Below are positions 21,701 to 34,584 of a stretch of DNA of 64,000 bases, piece after piece. The DNA comes from Portulaca oleracea. Lineage: Eukaryota; Streptophyta; Magnoliopsida; Caryophyllales; Portulacaceae. Position 1 is the first letter of the stretch, and the number at the start of each line of letters is the position of its first letter. The translations under genes were made by a program, and so were the position numbers. The stretch covers positions 24,056,669-24,120,668 of the forward strand of contig CM055886.1 of NCBI GenBank assembly GCA_029582165.1, given 5' to 3'. The notes beneath the pieces were generated by a model that was not told the origin of the DNA, ran no database searches, and saw nothing but the letters and a program-made list of their open reading frames with translations.

Positions 21701-24700
21701 GGAGATACCAGAGCATAGACGGAGAAAGATGACAACTTTGACAACCAATGTAATGAGAGATGACAGCGATAAGGTAAATATTTGCCTTTTCTAAGATATT
21801 TAATGTAAACTTGTAATTTTGCTGACGATGAAAGACTGACCATAGACGTAATTACCAAAATATAAATTAGATGTATGAGTACCTCAAAGCAGTATGTTCT
21901 ATAACTATTAGGTTTGTGAGTTTATGAGTTCACACTTTGTGACTACATCACTGCCTACTTATCACAGATAAAACCAAGGAAATTGGTTTTCATGATGAAA
22001 TTGTCACATTTGCGCATGTTTCATGGATGCGGAGAAAATGAGACCACATTTAGAAGTTATATCCTCATGTTTCATTTGGAGTTTTACCTTGTCAGGGGTC
22101 ATGAGAACTGGCACTCCAAGTAATGTTGATTTGCAGAAAATCCTTTTATTTTTCCTACATGTGTTTAGATGGTTGACCATAGTTTAAAGAAAAACACACT
22201 TATGTTAAAGATTCAATTTACTGAAAGATTTAGAATGACGAGTTTGTGGTGTAAGGATGTGATAGACCCCGTCCCGAAAAAAGAAGCAGTTCCCTTGATC
22301 TGTTTAGCATTCAAACAATAGAAAAGAAAACTTTATACGGCATGATCCTTTTTTGCATTTTAAACTTAATAAAGGAACATCGGAAATTTTTTAGGATGCT
22401 GACAAACAGAAATCTCGGCAGTTTTATGCGATTGATGTAGTTGGGTAGTTCCATTTTCATTTTTCCATTAGCCCAGATAGCTGCAATCATGGGAGGCTAT
22501 TTTCTTTATGTGCTCCAGTATAAACAATCAATTGGCCGACTATATCATTGGGTAGGATTTATGCATAGAGCATACAACAGAAAACGAAGCAAAATTGGGT
22601 TGCTTGCATTCTATGCCTTGGAAGTCATTCTTTGTACTTCATTGTAGTTCCCCAAGTTATCTATATTTGCTTTATGTGTAATTATGTATAGGTGGACAAA
22701 CATACGAGGGAAAAGTATGCAGGTCACTGGGACAACACTTCTTCTATGGACAATACAATTGCAATTTGCAAGTATGGGACTTGTCCTACATCAATTTTAT
22801 GGGCAATTGATGAGGGTTTTATAGACCAACTGGACTCCACCTAGTAGACTAGTCTTTTAGGATGTGGATTCAGGTCTGTAACAGTTAGTATTAGAGCCAA
22901 CTCAGAGTGGTGGCTTTGACCAATGAGAACTCAGAGCGGTGGTCCTTAGAGGGGGAAAATAAAAGGGGGGGGGGGGTTGAATCTTATGGGCCATATGAAT
23001 TCCAAGGATGAGACTTGTCTCACATCGATTGTATGGGCCAATCGATGAGGGGTTCCGGATGGGCTCTCTTACCTAATAGACTAGTCTTTTGAGACGGGTT
23101 CTCCTGTTTGCTCTGTAATAAGTTCATCAATAATTCTTATATGCTGTTGTGGTAAAGAGCTGTAGACTAGGAACTATGTAAACTGACAACTGACAACTGA
23201 TTGATGGTGATGTTATAGTGTATACGTCTTCCTATCAAATAATGTTATGGTGAATACGTCTATACAGTGCTCTACTTTCCCTGCCAGGAATTTATATAAT
23301 CAATCTTTGTTTTCTGTAGAGATGGGTGGAACATTAATTCTCCTTGAAATTGATTAAGCCCTAGTGCTAAATTTTGACTAAAATAAAGTCTAGTTACAAC
23401 TTACAATTGGTTGTTTTTCTATGAATAAATACAAACTAGCAAGTTACTTTTTCGATAGGCTATAGCTAGACCTACTAAAGTATGCGATACTTTTGCCAAA
23501 ATTTGAAAGGACATGTGAGCTATGGTCTGGCCTGATTTCTATATCATGTTCCTTCCTTAGGTCATGGCTGATGTTGAGTTCTGGTAAGATAGATGGAACT
23601 ATTTTCCCTTCGACACACACATTATTGTGGCTAGAAGTTAAAGAGGTTTGAATTGCCCGTGCAGCTTCTTCAACAGAACTCAATATGCTTATTTTTTGCT
23701 GAAGTATGAGCATGAGTCGAGGCTGAACTGCATTGAAGATTTTTGCCTTTAGCTATAGAAGTTTGATTGAATTTGGTATGTCCATGCAGATTAAGTTTGA
23801 CATATTGTCTCATCACTCATTAGTGTGCTTGTTTCAAAATCATGAAATTTGAACATATAATTCTGTTTCCTGGAGTATGAGAAGAAATGAAATGAAATAC
23901 TTTTTCTTTCTTTCCCCTACCTTCAGTAATAATGTGCTATTTTGGTGCTTAATAAATAATTTATGTTCATATCTGTCGAAATAGTTTTGATGTTTGACCT
24001 TGCTGGTACATTGCAGGTTTTGGTACTTGGTCAACCTGGAGAGGAAGTCAGTTTGGAGTTAATACTCAGAGTAGTGGCGGATGTTGGTCTAGTGGTGAGT
24101 GGCTCTATCTACCGGAGTCTTCTTCTTTACTGTGTTGATGTTCATTTTGTACAATGGAACCTCTTTTTTAGACTGATCTTCCATATACCAGCACTTTTAC
24201 TGCTTTGCATTTGTATGTAATTTACAATTTCGTGGAGATGTGTGTGTGTGCGAGCGAGAGAGAGAGAGAGAGTGATGAAATTGTGTTGGGGAATCTTAAG
24301 ATCCCAGCAATACTATCTGGGAGTACATGTGTATTGTTTCAGAATCAATGCTTTCATCAACCTTTACCCTTGCTAAACCCGATATTGTTGTGGTTTATAT
24401 GGTTGTCGTTATTAATTTTATTAACATCATTATTGTTATGGTTGCTATTGTTAATATTACTACTACTATTATTATTAACATTATAACATTAAGTCACTAT
24501 CATTAACATTTAACATTAACATTAACAGTTAACATTAACATTAACATTTAACATTATTTGATCTCAGGGACTTCCAAATGCTGGAAAATCGACGCTTTTA
24601 TCGGCCATTACCCTTGCTAAACCAGATATTGCAGATTATCCATTTACAACTCTGATGCCAAACCTTGGACGTCTTGATGGTGACCCAACTTTAGGGGCAG

Positions 24701-27700
24701 AAATGTATTCATCTGAGGCGACATTGGCAGATTTACCTGGTCTTATTGAAGGTGCTCATCTTGGAAAGGTACATTGTGCCAGGCATTTGTTTTGTCCACT
24801 CAACTTGCTGCAGGTCATTAATTTGTAATGCACCTGTCGTTCAGGGTCTAGGTCGTAATTTTCTCAGGCATTTGCGGAGGACTCGACTTCTAGTGCATGT
24901 TGTTGATGCTGCTGCGGAGGACCCTGTCAGAGACTACATAACTGTGAAAGAAGTAAGTGATTTCCCCGCTTTCCCTCCCAAGTTGTTAGCTCTGGAAGTT
25001 CGGAACCTCATATTCATGTTTCCTTATATGCCATCAAAGGGGGAAATCATTTGTGGGTTTCTACTCTTTCGTAAACAACTTCTTTCCTTGCTGGGATTCG
25101 AGTCATTCGGCTTTTGGACATTTCGAGAATTTTTCTTCGTAGGATTCAGAAGGTTTCCCTTGTGGTCTTGTAGCATACATGAAAATATATACTGAATATT
25201 CGGAGGAAAGAATTATGCTACTTAAATTACTGCATATCTTTAGTGTAAACAAGTGAAGAGATTCATAATAGGGAGCTCACATTTTTGTGAGGACAAGTCT
25301 GATGGAAGAGTTATGGTGATGCTACCTCTTACTACAAAAGACCTATCAGACCTAGAAATGATATCCCATCAAATAGCTTAGGAAGAAGATTGCAAATATT
25401 GGATCCCTATACAATTCTTGGGTAGGCCTCAGGCTTCTTGGGTTGGGGGAATTTAATTCCAAAGATGGCTTTATCAAAAAATATTTTGAGGAAAATTTTT
25501 CGTATGTTTCTGGGTTGCTCTTGATTTTTCCATGTGATAATTCATTCACTTATTTTATTTAGTATTAATTATTTTATGTTTTTCTTTTTCCTAGGAGCTG
25601 CGGATGTACAATCCTGATTATCTTGAACGACCATATATTGTGGTGCTCAATAAAATTGATATTCCTCAGGTAGGATCCATTTTATGTCAAGGTGGAATAT
25701 AGCAATTTTGATTAATATCTGAATGTTAACTTGTTTCCTTTGCTAATCTTTTACATAGTAATGTGATGATTTAGTGCTCTAAGTGTCTTGGAAGAAAACC
25801 TAGATTCGTAGTGTTCCTTTGCTTTAATGTCCTTTTTCCTAATGCTTTTTGAATCATTCAAATGGAAACTGACAATTTTCTTTCTTTAACTTTCTTTCTT
25901 TCTTTAAGTGCACCACCCTCACTACTACTATATGTGTTCATAAACCTTGACAGACATTGACTTTCTTTCGTTAAAAGTGTGCCACCCTCACTACTATATT
26001 TGTTCATAATCCTTGACAGAGTTTTACTTTCTTTCTTTGAAAGTGTACCAACCTCACTACTATATGTGTTCGTCATTTAATTTAAGCAATGGAGTCTAGA
26101 TTCTAGCCAAAAGCGTGACATGAAACCTGATTTGAACCAATCTTCCACGTGTGTTATGGATATAAGCTTGCCCTTCACACTTCTACTTTGTTTTAGAAGT
26201 TAGGGCTGCAGTGAAATGTTTTTGGTGTGGTTGAAGGGATATGCTTCTGAAGAAATAGACTTCTGGGCAAAGTAGATCTGTCTGCTCCCTGCTGAGAACC
26301 TAGATAAAGAAGTGGTACGTTGAAAAAAAAAAAAGTTGAATGGATTTATATGAAGTAACTTTCCTAGAAAATGACCTTAACTGACTGGCACAGGCATTGT
26401 GTGTTGCCCTCCTAGTAATATGGGAAATCAGTTTCTTTTCTTTCTTTCTTTATTTTTTTTTTAATTACTAGCTGTGAAGTGCTAGAGATTAAATTAATCA
26501 CAGATATTGGACACACATTTCCATTAACAAGAATATATGATCGACCGTTCCATTTAAATTTTAAGAGTCGCACTTGAATTAGCTGTGGAAGCTGAGGCCT
26601 AATTTCAGTAGGAATAGACAAAGTGGTCTGATATATCAGTAACAGTTGAGTAACTATGCCGATTTTTCGAAATTTCCATCATTAAATATTAGTATATTTC
26701 AATTTATTTTTACAATTTGAATTCTTTTCTTTTCTATGGTATTTATTCTAATTGATTGCTGAATTTGATATTAAATTGTGATGCTTAATATTTACAGGCA
26801 AGGGATAGCCTTCCCTCTTTGACTGAACAAATACTGAAAATTGGTCAGGACAGCGCGCCAGCACCAGAAGCACCTGAAGAAGCAGGTGAAGATGCAGATC
26901 ATCCTGAGAATGACGATATGTTACCTTCAGTTTCTGAAGAGAATAAAAGAGATAAGGGGATTGAGGACTATCCCCGGCCCCTTGCAGTTGTAGGAGTGAG
27001 CGTTTTGTAAGTCATCATCAATCTCCGCATGTTGCATATACTTGTCCTCATATCAGTGTTTTTACATTTATCAGAGCTTTAAGTTTGAGTGCCTGCTCAT
27101 TCTTTTGTTTGCTTTGCAATCCTGCTTTGATTACTAATTGAGGATCAGTCTGTTGTTTGTTTCTGCTGAAGTCCTTTATTCCATTCTGGGTAGCATTTTA
27201 TTGACATGTGTATGATGTTTGCATTCATGAGTCCCATTCTGGCTTTTGTGGTCTAGAAATTGATTATGGCGGAAGCATGGTCAATTTGGTGAAAGTTAGT
27301 GAAAGTGATGGAGTCTATTAAGCATCCTGTGGTTATTTGAAAGGATTCTACGGTGGCGACGCTGTAAAGGGCCAACTGCTATATGCTTATATCCCTTTGT
27401 TGTTTTGCTTGGGTGTCTGAGTGTAAGGAAAGTCTGTAGATTCCCCTCTGCCTGAGTGAAAGTTGGAATTGCACCTCGGAGTAAAACAAATTATTGATAT
27501 TTAGATTCAAGGTTTTCTTCATCTAATATTTTTTCCCCTTGGGGTTAACTGACATGGCCCCTCTAGGGGCCTTGTCTCTACAGGAGCATGTGGTGGACAA
27601 TTATCGTCTTTCAGCCCACATATCATATGCAACTGGCCAATATGGCAGCACAAAGTGCTCTCTGGTCTTGGTGCATCTAAGAGTGTAGAAAGATTGAACA

Positions 27701-27719
27701 ACCCCCCCCCCCCTCAAAT

Positions 27720-27752
<33 letters not shown>

Positions 27753-30025
27753 CCTAAAAAAGCAATTTTCACTACATATGCTGTTAAGATCAGTCTGCGG
27801 GACTGTCAGTTTAAAATAGATGGAACTTTATCTGACTCTCTGTTCGGTCATCAAGTAGAACAGTCCCAAGTGAGGTCAACCCGTTTGTAGAGATTAGCCT
27901 CCCATCAAGTATGGCGATTTATGTGTCCAGGGACATGCACTGGAGAGTGGAGACTAGTTTAGTTTTCAATGAGGAAATATAGGATCACTGCCCATCAGCT
28001 ACCTATGAGCAGATTGCTTGGTATATCTTCCTGGAAGAATGGAGAGTGGAGCACAGAATATACTTCCATCTGCTTTGCAATTCTAATTTCTATTCATACA
28101 TAACTAGTTAGGATGGAAGATTGCTTTGTAATTCTAATTTTAATATCTTCCTATACATGGGGGGAAGACTGCCTACATCTATCTCCTCCCCCCCCCCCCC
28201 CAGACCATGCATTAGCAGGATTATACTGAGGGTTGTTGTTGTACATAACTGCTTAGGATGGCAGATGGAGCCTTCTATATGGAGATTATGGTTGCCGGTG
28301 TAAGAAAAGTATAGAAAATGTGGCCACTTAAACAGTTACAGGGAGCTGTGACACCAGGATGAGTTCAGCATATCTTGTCACACTAATGAATTTTCTCATT
28401 CAGCAACCCATACACCCCCCCCCCCCCACACACACACACACTTACACCATCACAGGAGAAAACGGAAAAGAAAAGAAAGCAATTTAGACAAAAAAAGGGA
28501 AAAAAAGAGCAATTACAGCAAGAAAATGAAGAAGGAAAATATTTTATTGTTGTGCTGCATAGAGACAAAGCAAAGGAAGGCAATGGAGTTTCAGATTATA
28601 CCCTCGTCAAAGTGGTTAAGACTTAAGAGTATGACATTTTTAGTGTATATTATATTTAGAACTGCCACTGCATGTTACAAGCATTTTTTATGGAACTTCA
28701 TCTATTAAACAGAAGTAGAATCTGGTAGCTCCCAGAGCTCTTGTGAACCACATCTATCTTGGGCAATAAAGTGAATACGCCCTAGTGTACTGAGGCCCAT
28801 ATCAGTCAGATAAGAGTAGTTGTTCCCTTATACAAAAAGCAATTTTGACGGAGAGCATTTAATAGTCAAATGAGCATTTCGTCACAGAAGGCAATGCTAC
28901 AATAAGGTCAATATTATGTTTGACAGTTTGAGAATTGAAGCTTGGCATAGTATTCAAGTGAGAAAGAGAAAATTTTTTATCAAAACAAAAAAAAAAAGTC
29001 AGAAAGAGCAAATTTGAATAGAATTCATGTGGCTGAAAAGTAACTCCCATCTCTATACTTGGTGACTGTTAGCCGTGAAATTTTCCCTACTTGCCGGGGG
29101 ATTTCAGTATTGAGGTGTTCATCTTCTTTTTGTTGGTCACTGTCGATACTTGAGTTTCGGCATTTAACTGACGGGACTATCATTCCAAAGTGGTTCTTGT
29201 CCTCTCATTTTCCCTTTGAATGAAACACTGGTTTTTATTTGGAGTACATAAGTATGACATGATTATAGAACCATGATCATCATTGCATTAGAATAGCACC
29301 TCATGTTAGAAAGTGAGACAGACTCCATGCCTAGGTCATTAGATCAGTATTCTCCTGATATTGAAGCATCTATGGCAATAGTGGCATCTTCTTTAAGACG
29401 ATGTCATGCTAATTTTATTACACAACCACATCTGTTTTGGACTGTGTCTGGGAAAGATTAAGTCAACAGATAAAGATCACAGTTTAATTACACAGACTTC
29501 CTATGAATCATGATGGCAGATACATCATGTCAGTGCATCACAATCTGGGTCCTCATGATGTTAAGTCTTTTCATTCTCTTCCTTTCCCCCTTTTCAAACT
29601 CAATTCATATTGAGGATTGTGGGAAAACTGGGATGTCTTTCTGTTGGTCTACTTGTGTACTTTTTAGGGTCAGTTTAAGCACGTTCCTGTGTATTTTGCT
29701 GTCAATTAAACGGTGTTGAGTTAATTTGGGGTTGATATCTGAGCTTAATGCCAAGATACAATTTTAAACATGTAAAAGCATGTATATTTGAGTGAATGCT
29801 GATCTTTTTTTTTGTGAACCATTGATACTCCTAGCAACATAAACAGCTAGTAGAACTCTGGAATACTCCAGGTCTAAGGCTGTCAATATATTTTGTATCT
29901 TGTTCTGATTCTAGATCTTGTGCAATTACAGGAAAGGCATACAGGTGAATGAGATGTTGCAAGAAATAAGGAAAGCCTTAAGGAAGTGCCGGCAGCACAC
30001 AACTCAAGAATTGTCTCTCAGATAG
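18757..30025 (+). CDS. OBGC: Obg-family GTPase, chloroplast ObgC type, 10 coding exons
   Basis: Obg GTPases bind ribosome precursors; plant ObgC acts in plastid ribosome biogenesis and thylakoid development. Exons: 18757-18887, 20594-21069 (start could be 20624), 21336-21427, 21690-21773, 24017-24094, 24568-24768, 24845-24952, 25595-25669, 26798-27006, 29932-30025. Their sum is 1548 nt, 515 residues, in frame throughout with GT-AG junctions. The N-terminus is Ser-rich and Arg-containing, like a transit peptide. The Obg glycine-rich fold starts at KEPHKYFD (RSGDGGHG). G1 GLPNAGKST is at ~288, switch I YPFTT ~311, G3 DLPG ~342, G4 NKID ~409 and a G5-like GVSVL ~480, after an acidic insert (~430-450). 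The strong acceptor at 20,570 does not keep frame with exon 1, so junction 1 needs cDNA. Introns 1, 4 and 9 are long. Confidence 0.92.
19550..19861 (-). mobile_element. TRIM retrotransposon in ObgC intron 1
   Basis: Two 120-bp LTRs (19,550-19,669 and 19,742-19,861) differ at one base. Read on the minus strand they begin TGTTGAGTTG and end TTTAACA (TTTCACA in the second). The PBS TGGTATCAGAGC (19,730-19,741) abuts the first LTR and a GAGGGGGG polypurine tract abuts the second. TATAC target duplications (19,545-19,549; 19,862-19,866) are perfect. The internal domain is 72 bp and non-coding. Confidence 0.95.
22775..23120 (+). mobile_element. TRIM-like element in ObgC intron 4
   Basis: Direct repeats of ~110 bp (22,775-22,883 and 23,009-23,120) start TG(G/A)GACTTGT and end CTGTAA(C/T)A. 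A degenerate tRNA-iMet PBS (TAGTATTAGAGCCA) follows the first and a G-run (~22,966-22,977) precedes the second. No target duplication is visible, and the repeats have diverged far more than in the intron 1 TRIM, so it is older. Confidence 0.75.
24235..24560 (+). repeat. Simple repeats before ObgC exon 6
   Basis: A GA run (~24,256-24,272), then T-rich TTATTATTA triplets (~24,410-24,482), then a TTAACATT tandem (~24,483-24,556) ending a few bases before the exon 6 acceptor. Also here is a 23-bp copy of an exon 6 segment (24,365-24,387). Confidence 0.75.
25896..26080 (+). repeat. Three tandem ~65-bp units in ObgC intron 8
   Basis: Units containing GTG(C/T)(A/G)CCA(C/A)CCTCACTACTA and TTGTTCATAA, joined by CTTTCTTTC stretches. 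No coding role. Confidence 0.7.
27007..29931 (+). other. ObgC intron 9 (2.9 kb)
   Basis: The longest interval between the last two coding exons. It contains several C-runs (27,701-27,713; ~28,190-28,201; ~28,417-28,428), each adjacent to CA or A runs. I see no second gene; short ORFs here lack homology and codon character. Confidence 0.6.
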
Positions 30026-30341
30026 CAAACTTTGGAGCTCCCTTAGTTGCATGGACGTGGAAGTCACTGCTAATGATATGTCAGTCCTTGGTCAAGTCAA
30101 CAGCTGAACAGTCGCAGATTTCAATACACTAGGAGGTCAAATGGTCAAAATTCATCTTTTGGGATATTGAGGTATGTTTGACCATCTTGTGATGCTTATC
30201 TATCTTCCTTTATATTCCCCTTTTGATGTGGGAGCTTTTGTGGACAGTTTATTTTCTGGTTATGTTTAACTTTGTAGGATGCTAGTTGAGCATCTTTTGT
30301 CTCAATCCTATTATTATCATTATTATTATTTATTATTATTA

Positions 30342-30382
<41 letters not shown>

Positions 30383-31250
30383 GATCAATATCTGATTGGT
30401 AAGTTTCGGTTAGCCAAATTAATTTGCGATTTGTATCTGGTCCTAAAGTTTCAGTTAACCGTACATACACTGATTATCAAACAAATACAATCAATGTCCT
30501 TCCTACCTTCAGGGGTTAACATAATATATTGTATTACGTTCCTAAGCTAATGAATTCTTATTTATCACGAAACAATAATGTTTTATTGGTTTAAAGTCGT
30601 AAATTAGTTATTTCCAAATTTTCCAATAACCGATCCCCGGATGTGTGATCCGAAAAAAGAATTTCAGATAAGTTAACCAATCCGCTAGCTTCAAAAATTA
30701 TCTGCTAATTATCCAGTCTTTTTATTGGATTTTGGATCGGATCACAGATTTCTTGGCCACCCCTAAGTAGGAGCCAAATAATGAAGTGAGAAGAGTTGAT
30801 GAAACAGGAAAATTTCGGTAGCCCCCCCCCCCCCCCCATGTAACCTTTTGAAATATATATGAAGTATGCTTTTTTTATTAGTTTTTTTTTAATGAAAAAA
30901 AAAGAGAAGAAATGTCCGTCTGGTCTAATCACTTTGTGTAGCTGTCTATGGGTACTAAGCTAATATCAGTATGGTTGATTTGGTGATTGCAGTATATACT
31001 TTCTTTTTCAACAGAGGTGTCTACGATGACATGCGTTGGACCTAACTCCTAAGACCTGCAGAGCCGTGGGTATAGATGGCTGCTTATACCGACCTGTTGA
31101 TAAGCACGTCGCTGGTTTGAGCTAGCTTGTTTGTGTTTTCAAATGGAATTTGAGATTAGTTTTGGCTTTAACTTATTGCTCATCAGTTCTTGCCTTTATA
31201 AAAGTATACGTATTTGATGTTTATATGTCAAATGCAACCATCAATTTTGC
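30026..31250 (+). other. ObgC 3'UTR with probable intron
   Basis: After the stop, a good donor (GAG|GTATGT, 30,171/30,172) and an acceptor with a pyrimidine tract (TTTTTCAACAG, ending 31,014) suggest a 3'UTR intron carrying a TTA microsatellite (~30,310-30,380) and a hAT-like end. The terminal exon would start at 31,015. A 3'UTR intron more than 50 nt after the stop could expose the mRNA to nonsense-mediated decay. Inferred from splice motifs only. Confidence 0.45.
30310..30382 (+). repeat. (TTA)n microsatellite
   Basis: About 73 bp of nearly uninterrupted TTA/TTATT repeat. Confidence 0.95.
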
Positions 31251-32450
31251 ATTTGTATCATATGTGTGACTTCTTAATGTACGATATGTGAAAGCAGTCG
31301 ACACAACAACACATATGCCACATTTTGGGGAGAAAACTCAACCCCCAGATTCAATGAATGCTTGAGTTGTATTTATGAAATGGTGTGCGTGTGTCCTGTT
31401 TGCATGTCAAATTCAGTTACCATTTTCGCACTTGGATGATACATATGACTTCTAATAGAATAGAGTTTGAGGATTTTCCTGAGAAGACTGAGTAGAACAT
31501 ATGCAACATTTTCAGCCAACTTCCTGATCAGGTTCAATAAATCCTTGAAGTATGCAAGACAACCTTATCTGCTACTTTGGATGCCTACAGTTTTAGCTTC
31601 TTGACGCATAATTAGGAAACAATTACGTTTGCAAGCCACGAGGCACTTGGGTTCATAGACAAACGTACCAAAATGTCGGACCCACTGTTTGTTCTGGTTT
31701 GGGAGTTGGAAATGTACGTTCAACTCCTGAGCCTTAGTTTCATGAATGCACTGAATTCTAGGGCTTATAACGTCATTGATGATGGTTAGCAATTAGAAAC
31801 TCCTAGGAGAAAGTACAATGTACGAAGCTGTCCCCAAATCGTTTAGTGGGGCAGTCCTCACAAGTGGCTTCTTTGGACTTGAATTCAGTCTTGTTTGGGT
31901 TCAATTCAGTCTGATTTTGGTTGGGTCATTTTCGGGTTTACAGGAATCTAAGGGCATGCATGTCTAGTAAATTCAGGTTCAAGCAGTCATTTTTGGGTCA
32001 GTTTTACCATGGGGGGTATCTTTGGATTCTTCTTGAAGTTTCAATTCCAGTCTTATGCTTATCCGCAGCTTTAGGAGAGAACAAGGACGTGGAAATTTTA
32101 GAAATTCACCAGTTCATCCAATGAGAAAATTAGCTCTGTGAAAATCAGAAAGCCACTGCCACTGTCACAGTTTCTCTCTCCTCGTTATCTATCTCATGAG
32201 CCATAGTTTTAGCAAAAACCGGAAGTATTTTTCAGATATTTTGGTATGAGTTTGAGGAAACAATTTTGGAGTATTAAATTTGCCATGTGGGAAAGACTTA
32301 TGAAATATGAAAATTGAGGAGAGACACGATGAACAGGTTAATGCTGACAAGTATCAGCCCAGAATTCAGGGCAGACACGTATCAGAGAGGATGCTCTCAT
32401 CAGTCCATCCATTGAACACAGACACTCTTCTGTTTTCTGTTTTGACAGCA
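31250..32450. other. Intergenic region, ObgC to DREB2
   Basis: No gene recognised. The last ~300 bp before the DREB2 TATA box contain an ACACGTATC element (~32,375), an ABRE-like core, and should be its proximal promoter. Confidence 0.4.
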
Positions 32451-32457
32451 TATAAAT
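32451..32457 (+). promoter_or_regulatory. TATA box of the DREB2-like gene
   Basis: TATAAAT in GCATATAAATACC lies 155 bp before the ATG. The interval is pyrimidine-rich and free of ATG in frame, consistent with a ~120-nt 5' leader. Confidence 0.7.
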
Positions 32458-32605
32458 ACCACGCACGCACACCCTTTGCTTCACTGCTTAGTCTTAGACA
32501 GCATCTCAGTTGACTGACTTTATTACACATACATACATCAGTTTCTTCTCTCTAATCTTTTCTTTACTTGTCTCTGTTTTCTGCTTTGTTATATCTTTGT
32601 GTGCA

Positions 32606-33286
32606 ATGTTGAAACCAAAGTTGGAATTGGGGGACCCAAACCAGCAGCCAGCAGGAGGGAAGAAGCAGCAGACGGGCCGGGCCGGGTCGAGGAAGGGTTG
32701 TATGAGGGGTAAGGGCGGGCCGGAGAACGCCCTGTGCACGTACAAGGGGGTCCGGCAGAGGACATGGGGGAAGTGGGTGGCCGAGATCCGGGAACCCAAC
32801 CGTGGGGCCCGCCTCTGGCTCGGCACCTTCAACACCTCCCACGAGGCCGCCCTCGCCTACGACTCTGCCGCCCGGAAGCTGTACGGGTCGGATGCCCAGC
32901 TCAACCTCCACCGGGGCCCTCAGCCCGGGCCTCCGTGGGTCCATCGTGACAGTAACAGCTGCGTAACGGGTGGGTCTACCACCAGTGACGTCATCAGCCG
33001 TCCCCAGTTCCACATTGAGGAGTCCTCTAATACTACGACGAGCACCGGCAGGAGGGAGAGCTTCGGGGAGAATGAGGTGAGGACGATGGACCAGCAGGAG
33101 GCCGGGCTATGGGAAAGCCCCAACCCCAGCCTGCCGGAACTCGATGACGCCTTGTGGGCCGAGACTGCAGTTACCCTCGGGTTCCCCCAGCCCGGTGGGG
33201 GCCCGCCCGGGGCTGATGAGCCGGGCTTTTTGTGTGGGGATTTGGGCGACGGAGTGGGAGGCTTCCAGCTTGCATGGTCTTTCTAA
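32606..33286 (+). CDS. DREB2-type AP2/ERF transcription factor (DREB subgroup A-2)
   Basis: A single-exon gene of 226 residues. DREB2 proteins bind the DRE/CRT element (A/GCCGAC) and activate drought- and heat-responsive genes. The AP2 domain spans ~46-102 ([26 protein letters not shown], AAxAYDxAA). It is preceded by the [13 protein letters not shown] motif (29-41) that marks the A-2 subgroup and probably serves as nuclear signal. The C-terminus is acidic with LPELDDALW (~173-181), an activation-domain candidate. The ATG at 32,606 is chosen because the frame upstream is a hydrophobic leader translation without ATG. The gene is strikingly GC-rich compared with its surroundings, and this makes long spurious antisense ORFs. 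Which DREB2 paralogue it is cannot be told. Confidence 0.93.
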   Translation: MLKPKLELGDPNQQPAGGKKQQTGRAGSRKGCMRGKGGPENALCTYKGVRQRTWGKWVAEIREPNRGARLWLGTFNTSHEAALAYDSAARKLYGSDAQLNLHRGPQPGPPWVHRDSNSCVTGGSTTSDVISRPQFHIEESSNTTTSTGRRESFGENEVRTMDQQEAGLWESPNPSLPELDDALWAETAVTLGFPQPGGGPPGADEPGFLCGDLGDGVGGFQLAWSF

Positions 33287-34224
33287 AACCGTACCTACGT
33301 GTGGCAGGAGAATAAGAGGTAAGAGGGACCGTGTAACTTGCATGAATGCATACACTTGGAGTTGTGGTTCCATATATCGGCTGTGAAGTGAAGATCGCAT
33401 AAAGGTTGGCTATTATTAGTGTTGAGTGAAAGTTTATCAACTTACATGAGTTGATCCAGGTAGGTGAAGCGTGTACGTTGTGAATAGGTTACGTAGCATG
33501 GTATAGATTATAATAGGCTATAGGGTTTGTTTAACGTATTTATACTATAGTGTCTTTGTTAGAGTATTTTCTTTACCTATTTCTTTTCTTCTTTTTGCTG
33601 TAATGAAAAAATGTCAAAAAAAAAAGCGTCTAAGATTATTCTTGTTCTGAACTCACAATTCAGTTGGAAAAGATCTTACCTGTTATTTGGATTGGTAACT
33701 CTTTCCAATCCAATCTAATTCAAATCATACATAATTCTCCAAAAAAACATCCTATTTTAAAACACAATTTCCCAAAAAACATCGTAATCTATTCAATTCA
33801 ATCCAATCTAATCCATCTAAATATCATTTTATTCAATCCAAAGGGCAGAGCCAATATGCAAATTCCTACTTACTATTTCTGTAAAATAATTAGGAAATAA
33901 AATAAATAAATAAATGAAATAAAGATGAGAATATAGAAATGGGGGCGGGTGATGAAAGCCACGAGATGCGTACAAAAGAAACTAGAGGGAGCATATACCC
34001 CGAGGCGAGGAGGGGGGGGGGGGGGGGGATACAGAAATAGCTGCGCATGCGGAGGCCCTCCAAATTTAGTAAGGGCGGTAGTTTTTGCAGGTCCATCACA
34101 TGTCAGCACTCACCACGTGAATTTTCTTTCTAAAAAAAATGAAGATCGAGGTAGCTGTAATTTATTGATGTATAAACATACGCTTGGTTCCTAGTTTATT
34201 GGATGTGTTCCAAACTTCCAAAGA
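33287..34224. other. DREB2 3' flank with MITE-like repeat and G-run
   Basis: About 33,675-33,855 has facing TTTGGATTG / CAATCCAAA ends and multiple AATCCAATCTAAT units, resembling a Tourist-type MITE without clear duplication. A G-run of ~16 lies at ~34,012-34,028. No gene seen. Confidence 0.4.
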
Positions 34225-34584
34225 TAAAGACGATGAGTGCATGGATAAAAATGCCACCCAACTTTTCAATATGGTCAAAATTGTCACTGTATTTTAAAAA
34301 CGGTTAAAATTACCATTCAATTTTTCTAATTAGTCAAAAGTACCTCTCTACCTTATTTTAACCTGTTGTAGGAGGTAAACTTAATTCTTCCCCCAATTTT
34401 CCGTTGACTTCCTCTTCCTCTTGTCCATTGATTCTCCATCTTCTCCCCTGTTTTATCTTTTCTCCCCTCTTCATCTTCTTCTCATGGTTGTTAGTTTACT
34501 GTAGATGTGGTAGATACATTATGACGGTTGAGTTACTTTCTTCTTGGATGATATCTACCTTATGCTTACTCAACAATACATTAA

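Noticed and set aside
32510..32605. N-terminal extension of DREB2 with a hydrophobic segment
   Set aside because: It lacks an ATG; the segment is pyrimidine-rich leader, and A-2 DREBs have no membrane segment.
32564..33400. Several 70-149-codon ORFs antisense to or out of frame with DREB2
   Set aside because: GC-rich shadow frames of a clear AP2/ERF gene.
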